Shown: positions 27,679 through 36,615 of the stretch, in pieces | Layout of the letters: each line of letters begins with the position of its first letter | Numbering within the stretch: the first letter of the stretch is position 1 | Assembly (NCBI RefSeq): GCF_009372255.1 | Contig: NZ_LXGN01000001.1 | Span: 310,001-374,000, forward strand | Direction: 5' to 3' | Length of the DNA: 64,000 nucleotides | Source: Acinetobacter guerrae | GTDB lineage: Bacteria; Pseudomonadota; Gammaproteobacteria; Pseudomonadales; Moraxellaceae | Program-made: the position numbers and the translations under genes | The notes under the pieces: generated by a model | The model's database searches: none | Told to the model about the DNA's origin: nothing | Seen by the model: only the letters and a program-made list of their open reading frames with translations

Positions 27679-28770
27679 ATGAAAAAATTGCTTATCGCTG
27701 CCGCAGTATCAACGCTTAGCATAACCGCAGCGCAAGCAGCGCCAACTTTGTACGGTAAATTAAACGTTACCCTTGACCAAGTTGACAACAGTGATTTCGC
27801 AGGGAACGATGTCACTGCACTTAATTCAAATGCTTCACGTATTGGGGTAAAAGGTGAAGAAAAATTAACAGACAAAGTATCTGTTGTATATTTGGCTGAA
27901 TGGGCAATCTCTACAGATGGTTCAGGTTCAGATACTGATTTAAGTATGCGTAACCGCTTTTTAGGTTTAAAATTCAATAAAATAGGTACTTTGAAAGCTG
28001 GTCGTTACGATACTTATTTTAAAACGAATGCTGGTAACAATCAGGATATTTTCAACGACCACACGATTTTGGATATGACCTCTGTTCTTCATGGTGAAGA
28101 GCGCTCAAATAACGCGATTGGCTTTGAAACAGATAAAGAGTTAATTATCCCTGGTTTACAGTTCAATATCATGGCGCAGCAAGGCGAAGATACTAAAACT
28201 GATAATACTAGCCTTGGTAAAGAAGGTAAGCGTGATGGCTTTGGAGATGGTATCTCAACTTCTTTAACTTATGAAAATAAAGATTATGGCTTGGCTGCTG
28301 GTATTGCAGGTAATTTTGGATTAGCTGGTAAATATAACGCTTATAGCCTTTCTGGCATTTACTCAGATGCAATCCGCGTAACAGGTTCGATTGATTTAGC
28401 TAAAGCAGGTGTCGATGGGTTAGTATTCGGTGCTTTATGGCAAAATGCTCAACCTACTGACGATACCGTATCAACAACTAGTGGTACAACAATAACTTCT
28501 TATAAAGGCTTGGAAGAAGATGCATGGGGTTTGACCGCTGCTTATGCAATTGCCTCAACTCCTTGGAAAATCAAGGGTGAATATATTGAATCAAGTACCT
28601 CTGTAGATAATCGCTCTGACCGCAAAATTTCACAATATGGTTTAGGCGTAGATTACAACTTTAATAAACAAGCGCGTTTTTATGGTGTATTGGCGCAACA
28701 AAAACGTGACTGGTTATCAGATGATGACAAGAAAACTGTTGTTGGTGTAGGTATGGAATATAACTTCTAA
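27679..28770 (+). CDS. Outer membrane porin (Porin_4-type)
   Basis: This 363-residue protein has a signal peptide (MKKLLIAAAVSTLSITAAQAA) followed by APTLYGKLNVTLDQV, the usual first strand of trimeric porins, and ends in GVGMEYNF with a terminal phenylalanine recognised by the BAM machinery. SRIGVKGEEKL and RNRFLGLKF and GTLKAGRYDTYFK are typical Porin_4 blocks. It is expected to be a 16-stranded channel; the substrate cannot be deduced. GGAGAAATCTCA precedes the ATG. It is monocistronic. Confidence 0.9.
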   Translation: MKKLLIAAAVSTLSITAAQAAPTLYGKLNVTLDQVDNSDFAGNDVTALNSNASRIGVKGEEKLTDKVSVVYLAEWAISTDGSGSDTDLSMRNRFLGLKFNKIGTLKAGRYDTYFKTNAGNNQDIFNDHTILDMTSVLHGEERSNNAIGFETDKELIIPGLQFNIMAQQGEDTKTDNTSLGKEGKRDGFGDGISTSLTYENKDYGLAAGIAGNFGLAGKYNAYSLSGIYSDAIRVTGSIDLAKAGVDGLVFGALWQNAQPTDDTVSTTSGTTITSYKGLEEDAWGLTAAYAIASTPWKIKGEYIESSTSVDNRSDRKISQYGLGVDYNFNKQARFYGVLAQQKRDWLSDDDKKTVVGVGMEYNF

Positions 28771-28788
28771 TACCTCATTACAAAAAAT

Positions 28789-28820
28789 AAAAGGGTACAG
28801 TCCATAGATTGTGCCCTTTT
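28789..28820. terminator. Bidirectional terminator between the porin gene and tsaD
   Basis: AAAAGGGTACA and TGTGCCCTTTT are the arms (one mismatch) with a T run on the plus side and an A run before it. It can serve both convergent genes. Confidence 0.85.
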
Positions 28821-28855
28821 ATTTTTTTATTGATTTTTAAATGCTTTTTCTGTGC

Positions 28856-29872
28856 TTATACTACATTCGGATTTTTAAGCTCTGTCATTGGCCATCTTGG
28901 CGTTGTTGTCACTTCGAGTCCATCGTGTTGTCCAGCCTTTAAGCGCTGATATCCTGCAAATGCAATCATGGCACCATTATCAGTACATAAAGCAGGTTCT
29001 GCATAATAGACCTGAGCCTTGATCTTTTTCAGTGAAATTTCTAATTGTTCTCGCAAGCGAAGATTGGCACTCACCCCACCCGCAATAACCAAACGTTTTA
29101 AACCCGTTTGTTTTAAAGCTTTGACGGATTTTTTAACTAAAGTATCTACGATCGCTTCCTGAAAGGATGCAGCAATATCTGCATCACGATTTTCTTCGCC
29201 CAATTTTTTAAGTTGCACAGAAACTGCAGTTTTTAAACCGCTAAATGAGAAATCCAATCCCTGATGCAACATCGGCCTTGGGAATTCAAAAGCTCGAGCA
29301 TCACCCATTAAGGCTAATTTCGCGATATTGGGGCCACCAGGGTATGCTAAATTCATCATTTTGGCGACTTTATCAAACGCTTCACCTGCCGCATCATCAA
29401 TCGATTCACCTAGTAATTCATATTGACCAATGGCATAAGCCGCCATCAACTGAGTATGTCCACCTGAAACCAAAAGTGCCACAAATGGAAATTCAGGCGG
29501 CGTAATCGATAGCAATGGCGCAAGCATATGCCCTTCCATGTGGTGGATACCAATCGCTGGTTTATTCAATGCTAAAGCCAGCGTACGACCAAAGAGTGCT
29601 CCTGTCATAAGTGCGCCCATCAAACCTGGCCCACGCGTGTAGGCAACAGCATCGATATCTTTTTTATCGACTTGGCTTTGCAAAAGCAATTCGTTCAATA
29701 ACGGAATAAGTTTACGTACATGATCACGTGAAGCAAGTTCTGGTACAACACCGCCATATTCCGCATGGAGTTTGATTTGACTGTAAAGTACCTGTCCACG
29801 CAGTCCTTGCTCGCTATCATAAATCGCCAAGCCAGTTTCGTCACAAGAGGTTTCCAAGCCTAAAACAATCAT
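28856..29872 (-). CDS. tsaD: tRNA N6-adenosine threonylcarbamoyltransferase
   Basis: This 338-residue protein starts [17 protein letters not shown] and has [12 protein letters not shown], in which the two histidines bind the metal, plus [12 protein letters not shown] and [10 protein letters not shown]. These are the hallmarks of TsaD/Kae1, which with TsaB, TsaC and TsaE makes t6A37 in ANN-decoding tRNAs. It diverges from rpsU, the conserved arrangement in proteobacteria. Confidence 0.97.
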   Translation of the reverse strand: MIVLGLETSCDETGLAIYDSEQGLRGQVLYSQIKLHAEYGGVVPELASRDHVRKLIPLLNELLLQSQVDKKDIDAVAYTRGPGLMGALMTGALFGRTLALALNKPAIGIHHMEGHMLAPLLSITPPEFPFVALLVSGGHTQLMAAYAIGQYELLGESIDDAAGEAFDKVAKMMNLAYPGGPNIAKLALMGDARAFEFPRPMLHQGLDFSFSGLKTAVSVQLKKLGEENRDADIAASFQEAIVDTLVKKSVKALKQTGLKRLVIAGGVSANLRLREQLEISLKKIKAQVYYAEPALCTDNGAMIAFAGYQRLKAGQHDGLEVTTTPRWPMTELKNPNVV

Positions 29873-29922
29873 TAAAATGCCTATATTTTCGCGACTAAAA
29901 TTCTGTCAGCGCTATTATAGAC

Positions 29923-29951
29923 TTGTGATATCAGTTGTAAATGAGTAAAAT
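29923..29951 (+). promoter_or_regulatory. Predicted sigma-70 promoter of rpsU
   Basis: TTGTGA and TAAAAT are separated by 17 nt and lie about 70 nt upstream of the rpsU start. This is a sequence match only. Confidence 0.5.
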
Positions 29952-30018
29952 ACTGACCTTCACTTGTCATCGAGGCAATAATGCGCTCGGTGTTATCCAT
30001 AATCTATGAGGATTTTAC

Positions 30019-30234
30019 ATGCCACAAGTTAAGTTGAAAGAAGGCGAACCAGTTGACGTAGCAATCCGTCGTTTCAAACGTTCATGCGAAAAAGCTGGTG
30101 TTTTAGCTGACGTTCGTAAGCGCGAGTTCTACGAAAAACCGACTCAAGAACGTAAGCGTAAAAAAGCTGCTGCTGTTAAGCGTTACCAAAAGAAATTGGC
30201 ACGCGAATCTGTACGTACTACTCGCCTTTACTAA
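30019..30234 (+). CDS. rpsU: 30S ribosomal protein bS21
   Basis: This 71-residue basic protein ([27 protein letters not shown]) is a normal full-length bS21, which helps the 30S subunit pair with mRNA leaders. CTATGAGGATTTTAC precedes the ATG. In E. coli rpsU leads the rpsU-dnaG-rpoD operon; here it is followed by yqeY instead, and dnaG is not in the window. Confidence 0.98.
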
Positions 30235-30265
30235 TTAATTTGTGATTGACTGTCTGGAAAGCTAA

Positions 30266-30712
30266 ATGACTACTTTGAAAAGCCAAATAACTGAAGTTTT
30301 AAAAGCAACTATGCGTGCCAAAGAAATGGGTAAGTTAACGGTGATTCGTAGTTTACAGGCAGCAATTAAGCAAATCGAAGTCGATGAGCGCGTAGAGCTT
30401 GACGATTCGCAGGTTCTTGCGGTCATTGAAAAGCAAATTAAACAGCGTAAAGAATCGGTCAAAGCCTTTGAAGGCGCGGGCCGTGATGATTTAGCTAGTA
30501 AAGAACAAGCCGAAATTGAGGTGTTATCCCAATTTCTACCAGAAGCTATGACTGAGGAAGAGCTTGATTCTCTCATTGAGCAAACGATTGCTGCTCAAGG
30601 TGCTACTAGCATGAAAGATATGGGTAAGGTGATGAACTCTCTACGTCCGATCATAGCCGGACGTGCCGATCCTGCACAAGTTTCTGCCAAAATTAAAGCA
30701 AAACTAGGCTAA
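30266..30712 (+). CDS. yqeY: GatB/YqeY domain protein
   Basis: This 148-residue protein is a stand-alone YqeY domain: MTTLKSQITEVLKATMRAKEMGKLTVIRSLQAAIKQIEVDER and LSQFLPEAMTEEELDSLI are typical. The fold matches the tail domain of the amidotransferase subunit GatB that grips tRNA. Its own role is not established. It follows rpsU at 31 nt, as in many proteobacteria. Confidence 0.95.
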   Translation: MTTLKSQITEVLKATMRAKEMGKLTVIRSLQAAIKQIEVDERVELDDSQVLAVIEKQIKQRKESVKAFEGAGRDDLASKEQAEIEVLSQFLPEAMTEEELDSLIEQTIAAQGATSMKDMGKVMNSLRPIIAGRADPAQVSAKIKAKLG

Positions 30713-30833
30713 TAAGCTAATTGTCTTCGAGCTTCATTTGCCACTTCTCTAGTTCACATACAAGTTGTAAAATGGATTGATTAGATTCATATTAAATGAA
30801 TCGTCTATAAATTTTCTTTCTGATTGTATTTAT

Positions 30834-31193
30834 TTACTGCAAATGACATTGAATATTATATTTCTTTAATATTTGCATTTCTTTTGATGCCAAAACTTGA
30901 TTAATAAAATCTTGTTTAGTCATTTTTGCATATGAAAGCGGTAAGTCTGATCGATATTGATCATTAACCTGATATAAATCTTGTACATACTGATTCACAA
31001 TGCCACAAAACTGTGTTTGTTGAACTGGTGTAAATTGCGTTTGTTGTGGATTCAATGATCGTAAAAAATTACGCATATCGGTATTGTAAGTATTTGAAAT
31101 TTTTTCAACTGAACGGACATAGCGCTCAGGCGGCGCAGCAAAAATTGATTGCCCCAAAATCACTAAACTTAACAATAATGTGATCTTTTTCAT
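30834..31193 (-). CDS. Small exported protein of unknown function
   Basis: A protein of about 119 residues with a signal peptide (MKKITLLLSLVILGQSIFAAPPE) and a helical mature domain with two cysteines (QFCGIVNQYV and NIQCHLQ). It is not recognised. The ATG at 31193 gives the best signal peptide, but no clear ribosome binding site precedes it. It stands alone downstream of yqeY, convergent with it. Confidence 0.65.
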   Translation of the reverse strand: MKKITLLLSLVILGQSIFAAPPERYVRSVEKISNTYNTDMRNFLRSLNPQQTQFTPVQQTQFCGIVNQYVQDLYQVNDQYRSDLPLSYAKMTKQDFINQVLASKEMQILKKYNIQCHLQ

Positions 31194-31304
31194 AAATATA
31201 ATCAATATGATATCTCTATATGTAGCTTAATGTCTAAATTAATTTTTGCAAAGTAAATTTCATATACAAGCGATAATTTAAAAATAAATTAGCACAAGTT
31301 TAGA

Positions 31305-32768
31305 TTAAATTTTTAATAGACGCTCCGATTGCATTTCCTTCAATCTTGTATCAATTGTTGCACTCATGGCATTATTTCCTTTTGCCAGACGTTGTGCGTG
31401 TAGCATTGATTTAATTGCATTTTCTTCATAACCTGACCAATATTCAACCTCTGCCCGATAACGCAATACATTCACTGTTCTTAATGGTGACTGGGTATCT
31501 ACATTGGCTGACTGTTGCAAAAGTCGCCACCCCTCAATATCTTTATTATTGTTATTAATAAATCGTTGCACCAGTTTTTGCGCGTCACTACTTTTACCTT
31601 GCCGAATTAAAATTTCAGCCAATTTATAAGCCAAAGGACGATTTTCAGGCATTATTCGCTGTGTACTGATAATTGCTTGATAAGCATCGCTTAACTTATT
31701 TTGATTTAAAAAAATATCCGCCTGCAATATAGTTGTTAATGTATTGTCTGAAAATGTTGTTTTCACGCCATCAAGCATCCCCTGCGCTTTGGCGTAATCT
31801 CCCTGATTATTGTAAAAAGCACTCATCGCCAACTGAGCAGGTTTATTATTTTGATTAACTTGAGTTTGTAATAACTGTTCTGTGACCTGATTGGTTTCAA
31901 CCAAGGTGTACCATTTTAAAATCTGAAAATCAGGATCGTACAATTTAGACTTTACTTTAGGGAACTGATTCGCACGCAAACGCGATTCACTCATGCGCTC
32001 GGATGTTAATGGATGCGTCATCCAAAAATCAGGCAAATAGCTTAATCGACTTGTGGAACGATTCATGGTTTCAAAAAAATCTGCCATACTTTGTGGATTA
32101 TAGCCCGCTGCATACATATATTGCATGCCTATACGATCTGCCTCACGCTCCTGATTTCGACTGTAGGTCAATTGATTGTCCATCAAAGCGGCTTGTGTTC
32201 CCAACATTACCGCAGCACCTGCATCAGATTTGGTCTGTGCAGCAATTGCAGCACCAACCAGTATCCCTGCAAGCGCTAATAAGCCCTGCCCCTTAAATGC
32301 TTCTTGTGATCGACTATAATGACGTTGACTGACGTGCGCAATTTCATGCGCCATTACTCCTGCGACTTCATCAATATTGTGAGCAGACGCAATTAAACCC
32401 GAATTTAAAGCAAACAGCCCACCAGGCACAGCAAATGCATTAATTTGAGGATCATTCACCACCACCATTCCAATCGGCTGACCGAGTTGCGTCTGACTGA
32501 GTATTTGAGCGAACACTCGAAAAAATTGATCCTCAAGCCACGGATCATGCAAAACAGGTAATTGTCTTTGCACTTGGCGATAAACTTTCTCTCCAATCAT
32601 TTTTTCTTTTTGTTGATCAATCAGCCCGATACCGCTTCCAATTTCAGGCACTTCAACCTGTGTAATTGCAGATTGGTAACGATAGTCTGCATGTGCCTGC
32701 GCTACTCCAGTCACCATACTTAAAGCCAATATAGTCGCCACATATTTCAAATCTTGATCTCTCATCAA
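31305..32768 (-). CDS. BepA-like M48 metalloprotease with TPR tail
   Basis: This 487-residue protein has a signal peptide ending near AQAHA, an M48 protease domain with HEIAHVSQRHYSR (zinc motif HExxH) and NQEREADRIGMQYM (third ligand glutamate), and a C-terminal TPR region of helical repeats. This is the layout of BepA (YfgC), the periplasmic protease and chaperone that checks assembly of LptD at the BAM complex. Length (E. coli BepA 487 residues) is a match. FINAFAVPGGL, a usual M48 block, is seen as NAFAVPGGLFALNSGL. Confidence 0.92.
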   Translation of the reverse strand: MMRDQDLKYVATILALSMVTGVAQAHADYRYQSAITQVEVPEIGSGIGLIDQQKEKMIGEKVYRQVQRQLPVLHDPWLEDQFFRVFAQILSQTQLGQPIGMVVVNDPQINAFAVPGGLFALNSGLIASAHNIDEVAGVMAHEIAHVSQRHYSRSQEAFKGQGLLALAGILVGAAIAAQTKSDAGAAVMLGTQAALMDNQLTYSRNQEREADRIGMQYMYAAGYNPQSMADFFETMNRSTSRLSYLPDFWMTHPLTSERMSESRLRANQFPKVKSKLYDPDFQILKWYTLVETNQVTEQLLQTQVNQNNKPAQLAMSAFYNNQGDYAKAQGMLDGVKTTFSDNTLTTILQADIFLNQNKLSDAYQAIISTQRIMPENRPLAYKLAEILIRQGKSSDAQKLVQRFINNNNKDIEGWRLLQQSANVDTQSPLRTVNVLRYRAEVEYWSGYEENAIKSMLHAQRLAKGNNAMSATIDTRLKEMQSERLLKI

Positions 32769-32862
32769 AAAATAAGGGATAACCGATCAGAATAATTTGA
32801 TCAGTGATCCCCAATATAGCATTGGAAACTCAAAGAATTTGCAATAAAGTGTTATAGAAAAT

Positions 32863-33822
32863 TTAGCCATTTACCAGATATTGTGGCGTTTTCCCTTCCA
32901 GTGCATCGACTAAATTTTTATATGCGAGCTTTGCCATTTTTAAGCGTGTTTCTGCGGTTGCAGAACCGATATGCGGCAAAGTGACTACGTTAGATAAATT
33001 AAACAATTCAGAGGACTGCAATGGCTCTTTTTGATAAACATCAAGACCCGCTGCAAAGATTTGTTTTTGTTGCAAGGCATTCACCAATGCCTCTTCATCG
33101 ACCACGGAACCACGTGCAATATTTACAAACACGGCATGAGGCTGCATTTTTTCAAATTGAGCCTGACCCATGAGTGCTTTGGATTCAGGATTTAAATCAA
33201 CTGCAACCACGACAAAATCTGACTGGCTTAAAAGTTCATCCAAACCACAATAACGTGCATTTAAAGGCTGTGCCAATTCAAGTTTTTCACGACGATTGTG
33301 ATAAAGAATATTCATATTAAAACCGTAAAAACCACGTCGTGCGACTGCTGCACCAATATTTCCAAGTCCAATAATACCCAGTGTTTTACCAAAAACATCC
33401 TGTCCAAATTGTGCAGGACCGACTGTACGCTTCCATTCACCTTGCTTAGTCCAGCGGTCAAGTTCAGGGACTTTACGTGCAGCACTGACCAATAAAGTAA
33501 AAGCCAGATCCGCAGTTGTTTCTGTTAGCACATGGGGAGTATTGGCTAGCCAAATATTATTTTTTGTGAGGTAATCCACATCATAATTATCATAGCCCAC
33601 ACTTACAGTTGAAATGATTTTTAATTTTTGTGCAGGCGCAAGGTTATTTTCATTGAGTAAACGACCCGCTCCAATCATGGCATCTGCATCTACCACTTCA
33701 GTGCGAATTTGCTCATTAATATCACCCTGTTTTGGGTTTAATACGACTACTTGATAATCTTGCTCTAGCTGAGCCAATACGGTTGAATCAATTTGACTAA
33801 AAACGACGACTTTCTTTTTCAT
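32863..33822 (-). CDS. D-2-hydroxyacid dehydrogenase (glyoxylate/hydroxypyruvate or 2-ketogluconate reductase type)
   Basis: This 319-residue protein has the NAD(P) motif GLGNIGAAVARRG and the catalytic set: the arginine in VNIARGSVVDEEAL, the glutamate in DVYQKEPL and the histidine in TLPHIGSAT. The wording is close to GhrB/TkrA, which reduces glyoxylate, hydroxypyruvate and keto-gluconates. It has no obvious pathway partner next to it. Exact substrate is unproven. Confidence 0.88.
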   Translation of the reverse strand: MKKKVVVFSQIDSTVLAQLEQDYQVVVLNPKQGDINEQIRTEVVDADAMIGAGRLLNENNLAPAQKLKIISTVSVGYDNYDVDYLTKNNIWLANTPHVLTETTADLAFTLLVSAARKVPELDRWTKQGEWKRTVGPAQFGQDVFGKTLGIIGLGNIGAAVARRGFYGFNMNILYHNRREKLELAQPLNARYCGLDELLSQSDFVVVAVDLNPESKALMGQAQFEKMQPHAVFVNIARGSVVDEEALVNALQQKQIFAAGLDVYQKEPLQSSELFNLSNVVTLPHIGSATAETRLKMAKLAYKNLVDALEGKTPQYLVNG

Positions 33823-33895
33823 TACACATCCTTATTCAATAAACTAAATATTTAGTATGAGAGAGATACTGACTAAAATATCAAGAAATGCAGTT

Positions 33896-34552
33896 TTAAG
33901 GAGATATCATGAGTTGCCATAAACGACGTTTGAGTAAAGGTTGATCAATCATTTCCTGCAAACTGGCAAGTTGCATGCTATGAATATGAGAAATAAAGTC
34001 GAGTTTACCCAAAATCAAAATCTGCTTATCAATTGCAAGCGCATCCAAAAAACCCTGTACATATGCTTGTACACCACGCCCATCACGAAAGTTTTCGAGA
34101 GGTAATGGCCATTTTAATTCATGATAAAGACCCGACAAAGCAGACTGGATATTCATCCAAAGTTGTCGTTGTTGATTAGATAATTGTGAAGTTTCGACTA
34201 TTAAAATGACGCGATCAAGACAGTAAGCTTCCAATATAAATGCCTGTTGTATAACCGCAACTTGAGGCTGTTGCTTAGGCATAGAATTTGAAAGTGATAG
34301 ATCTGAATTTGATTGTACAACCTCAACAAAGCTATCTTTTACTGAAGGTTCAATCTCGATGCTTTTGGCAACGTCTGGTTCTGATGGAATAGCATCCACT
34401 TGCTGGTTTAGAACTAAAACTGTAGCTTCAGTTACAATGGGAGTTTGGTCACGCCAAAAACTGACAGGCTGCTTTTTTTGGCATGACAATGCTCGTGGAA
34501 TCCAGACATCCACCCCCATAGTCGCCAAAATATTCCGCTGCTGCCCTGTCAT
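33896..34552 (-). CDS. Hypothetical protein, possibly DNA polymerase III psi subunit (HolD-like)
   Basis: A protein of about 218 residues in three parts: an N-terminal peptide (TGQQRNILATMGVDVWIPR), a polar linker of about 70 residues, and a compact C-terminal domain (FILEAYCLDRVILIVETSQLSN to FLDALAIDKQILILGK). The start resembles the chi-binding N-terminus of psi (HolD), which is often poorly conserved and missed. This is a weak resemblance only. The ATG at 34552 is used; the GTG at 34558 is less likely. A pseudomonad-like rimI neighbour is absent, so confidence is low. Confidence 0.5.
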   Translation of the reverse strand: MTGQQRNILATMGVDVWIPRALSCQKKQPVSFWRDQTPIVTEATVLVLNQQVDAIPSEPDVAKSIEIEPSVKDSFVEVVQSNSDLSLSNSMPKQQPQVAVIQQAFILEAYCLDRVILIVETSQLSNQQRQLWMNIQSALSGLYHELKWPLPLENFRDGRGVQAYVQGFLDALAIDKQILILGKLDFISHIHSMQLASLQEMIDQPLLKRRLWQLMISP

Positions 34553-34643
34553 ACTCACACTATTAAACTTATTTCTGAACCCTATTCTACTCTGCTTTCC
34601 AGCCTTTTTCAGTGATTTGATTCAAAGAGGTATTAAATGCAGT

Positions 34644-36569
34644 TTAAATAATCATAAGGGTATTTTTCTTTTGCATTTGGTCGACAATATCACCTGTTTC
34701 AAAGCCAAATCTCCAATATAGTAATTCCAGAACATCCAACTCATCTTGTGTAATGATACGATCACTCCACAAACACATTTCTGCAATACCCAATATACTC
34801 AGTCGATCACGCAATAATAATCCCGCACAATCATTCAAGATTTCAGCCAGATCGATGGGCTCATCTGAAATTTCTTCGTACAACACCATTTCTTCCAAAG
34901 TCAAAATATGACTCAGAATACGATCACGCACTTCAAGCTGATTGGGACTATTAATTTGCTGGACATGCAATAAAGCATCAATTAAACGAACCATTTGTGG
35001 TTTAACTTCTTCAATTGATGTTGGCATATGTATTGGCATCAGATTGAGCTCAAACTTCACCCGCTCTAATAGTAAGGCATCAAGCAAACCAACCTCACCA
35101 TCTTCCTGAATAATTAAAGCCAAACGCGTTAAAAACTGCCGTGCAATACTGGCTGGAAGCGAACCAATATTACGGCATGCTTCATGAAAAATCTGTACGT
35201 GAACACGGCCATCCAGATACAGCAAGGCATCGACAATTGCTCGGCTTACTTGGGCATTTGGTGGAAGAAATTCACGATATTGACGAATCATTAAAATCGC
35301 AACCATGACTTCACGCGATCCCGTTGCTGTCTGTAAGGCTCTTTGAATTAGCTCTGGCCGCTTGATATTTTGGCGTATTTCAGCTTTTAGCGGTTTAATC
35401 GCATCATTTAAAGCAAAACTGATCGGAGACAATCTTAACAAAGGCAGCGGTTGTGGCGATACCCACGGCGTATAAACACTTCCATCCATTTCTTCAAGGG
35501 AACGAAATAAGCTAAATAATGGTCGATTTCTCAACTTTTTCAGGTTTTCAAGTTGTAATTCTTGCAAGATCGTAGGATTGAGTTCATATATACGATCTTC
35601 AATACTTGGATGGATATTTAACCAGCTTTGCGGACTTAATGAGTTAGCAAAACACATATGTGCAATCGATTCGGAAAATACGCTGTGAATTTGAGAACCC
35701 GCATGATGCACATAAATTCGAAGTAAAGTCTGAGTATTGGCATTATTCTGAATCAATTGCATGGTTTTATAATCGTTACGAAAAGTTCGCCCACTTAACG
35801 TTAAATATTTGATTAAACGAGTAATTAATACTCCCATGCTTCCGAGCAACCAAATAATTCCACCCACTGCGATAAAGAATGTTTCAAACTTACGCTGTTT
35901 ATTTTTTTGATAAGGCTTAAAACCACGCTTGGCAATTCTGCTCCCCAATTGACTAAAAGTAATTAGACCGCTGTATAGAATTTTGAGTTTTGTGTTCTCT
36001 ACTGCCTCACCTGATAATATCTGATTAAACTCATGACTGAGTAAACCATATAATTCAACATCATCCAGATTTTGCAAAGCTCCCCATGTCACGATGATCA
36101 CCACATTTTGCTGATCAAATCCTGCTGTTAGAGCATTAACTCCGACTTCATCAGGCAGCACATATAAGACAGGAGCTTCGATTCTAAAGCGTTCCGCCAA
36201 TTGTTGTGATATTTTAAGTGCGACACTTTCTTCAGGTGTACTTTCAAGTAGATCTAAACGACGACCTTTTAATTGCTTCGCTAAAGAATGACCGCCTTCA
36301 CGAAAAATATAAAATTCGTAAATTGCGGAACTAATCACAATAAAAAATAATAAAACAAGGAGATAAGGGCTTAGACTGTGCCACAAAATAGACTGGCTAT
36401 AATCAAAATAGTGAACCAAAAGTCCAAGTGTTGTATTTAAAATGAACATTGTCAGTAGCATTGCGACAACACACATGCTTGCTGACCACATCATATTTTT
36501 GTTTTCAACGAGATAATGACTAACTTCTTTCAATGTAAATATGTCCTGATTACATTGTTGCTCCATCAT
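34644..36569 (-). CDS. Membrane M48-like protein with degenerate zinc site
   Basis: This 641-residue protein has two N-terminal membrane segments, an M48 (HtpX-like) domain and a second hydrophobic hairpin (FFIAVGGIIWLLGSMGVLI), then a long helical C-terminal region. Where active members have HExxH, this one reads LLSHEFNQILSGE, with Gln for the second His. The expected third ligand block (REFLAD in relatives) reads RTFRNDYK, with no glutamate. It is therefore probably a pseudoprotease. The start codon lies only about 6 nt past the purF terminator; an internal ATG near 36494 is another possible start. Confidence 0.8.
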   Translation of the reverse strand: MMEQQCNQDIFTLKEVSHYLVENKNMMWSASMCVVAMLLTMFILNTTLGLLVHYFDYSQSILWHSLSPYLLVLLFFIVISSAIYEFYIFREGGHSLAKQLKGRRLDLLESTPEESVALKISQQLAERFRIEAPVLYVLPDEVGVNALTAGFDQQNVVIIVTWGALQNLDDVELYGLLSHEFNQILSGEAVENTKLKILYSGLITFSQLGSRIAKRGFKPYQKNKQRKFETFFIAVGGIIWLLGSMGVLITRLIKYLTLSGRTFRNDYKTMQLIQNNANTQTLLRIYVHHAGSQIHSVFSESIAHMCFANSLSPQSWLNIHPSIEDRIYELNPTILQELQLENLKKLRNRPLFSLFRSLEEMDGSVYTPWVSPQPLPLLRLSPISFALNDAIKPLKAEIRQNIKRPELIQRALQTATGSREVMVAILMIRQYREFLPPNAQVSRAIVDALLYLDGRVHVQIFHEACRNIGSLPASIARQFLTRLALIIQEDGEVGLLDALLLERVKFELNLMPIHMPTSIEEVKPQMVRLIDALLHVQQINSPNQLEVRDRILSHILTLEEMVLYEEISDEPIDLAEILNDCAGLLLRDRLSILGIAEMCLWSDRIITQDELDVLELLYWRFGFETGDIVDQMQKKNTLMII

Positions 36570-36574
36570 AAATG

Positions 36575-36600
36575 AAAAAAGCGGGAAAAACCCGCTTTTT
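36575..36600 (-). terminator. Intrinsic terminator of purF
   Basis: On the minus strand AAAAAGCGGG-TTTTT-CCCGCTTTTTT. It separates purF from the M48-like gene, whose start is only a few bases away. Confidence 0.9.
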
Positions 36601-36615
36601 CCTAGAGAATTTAGC

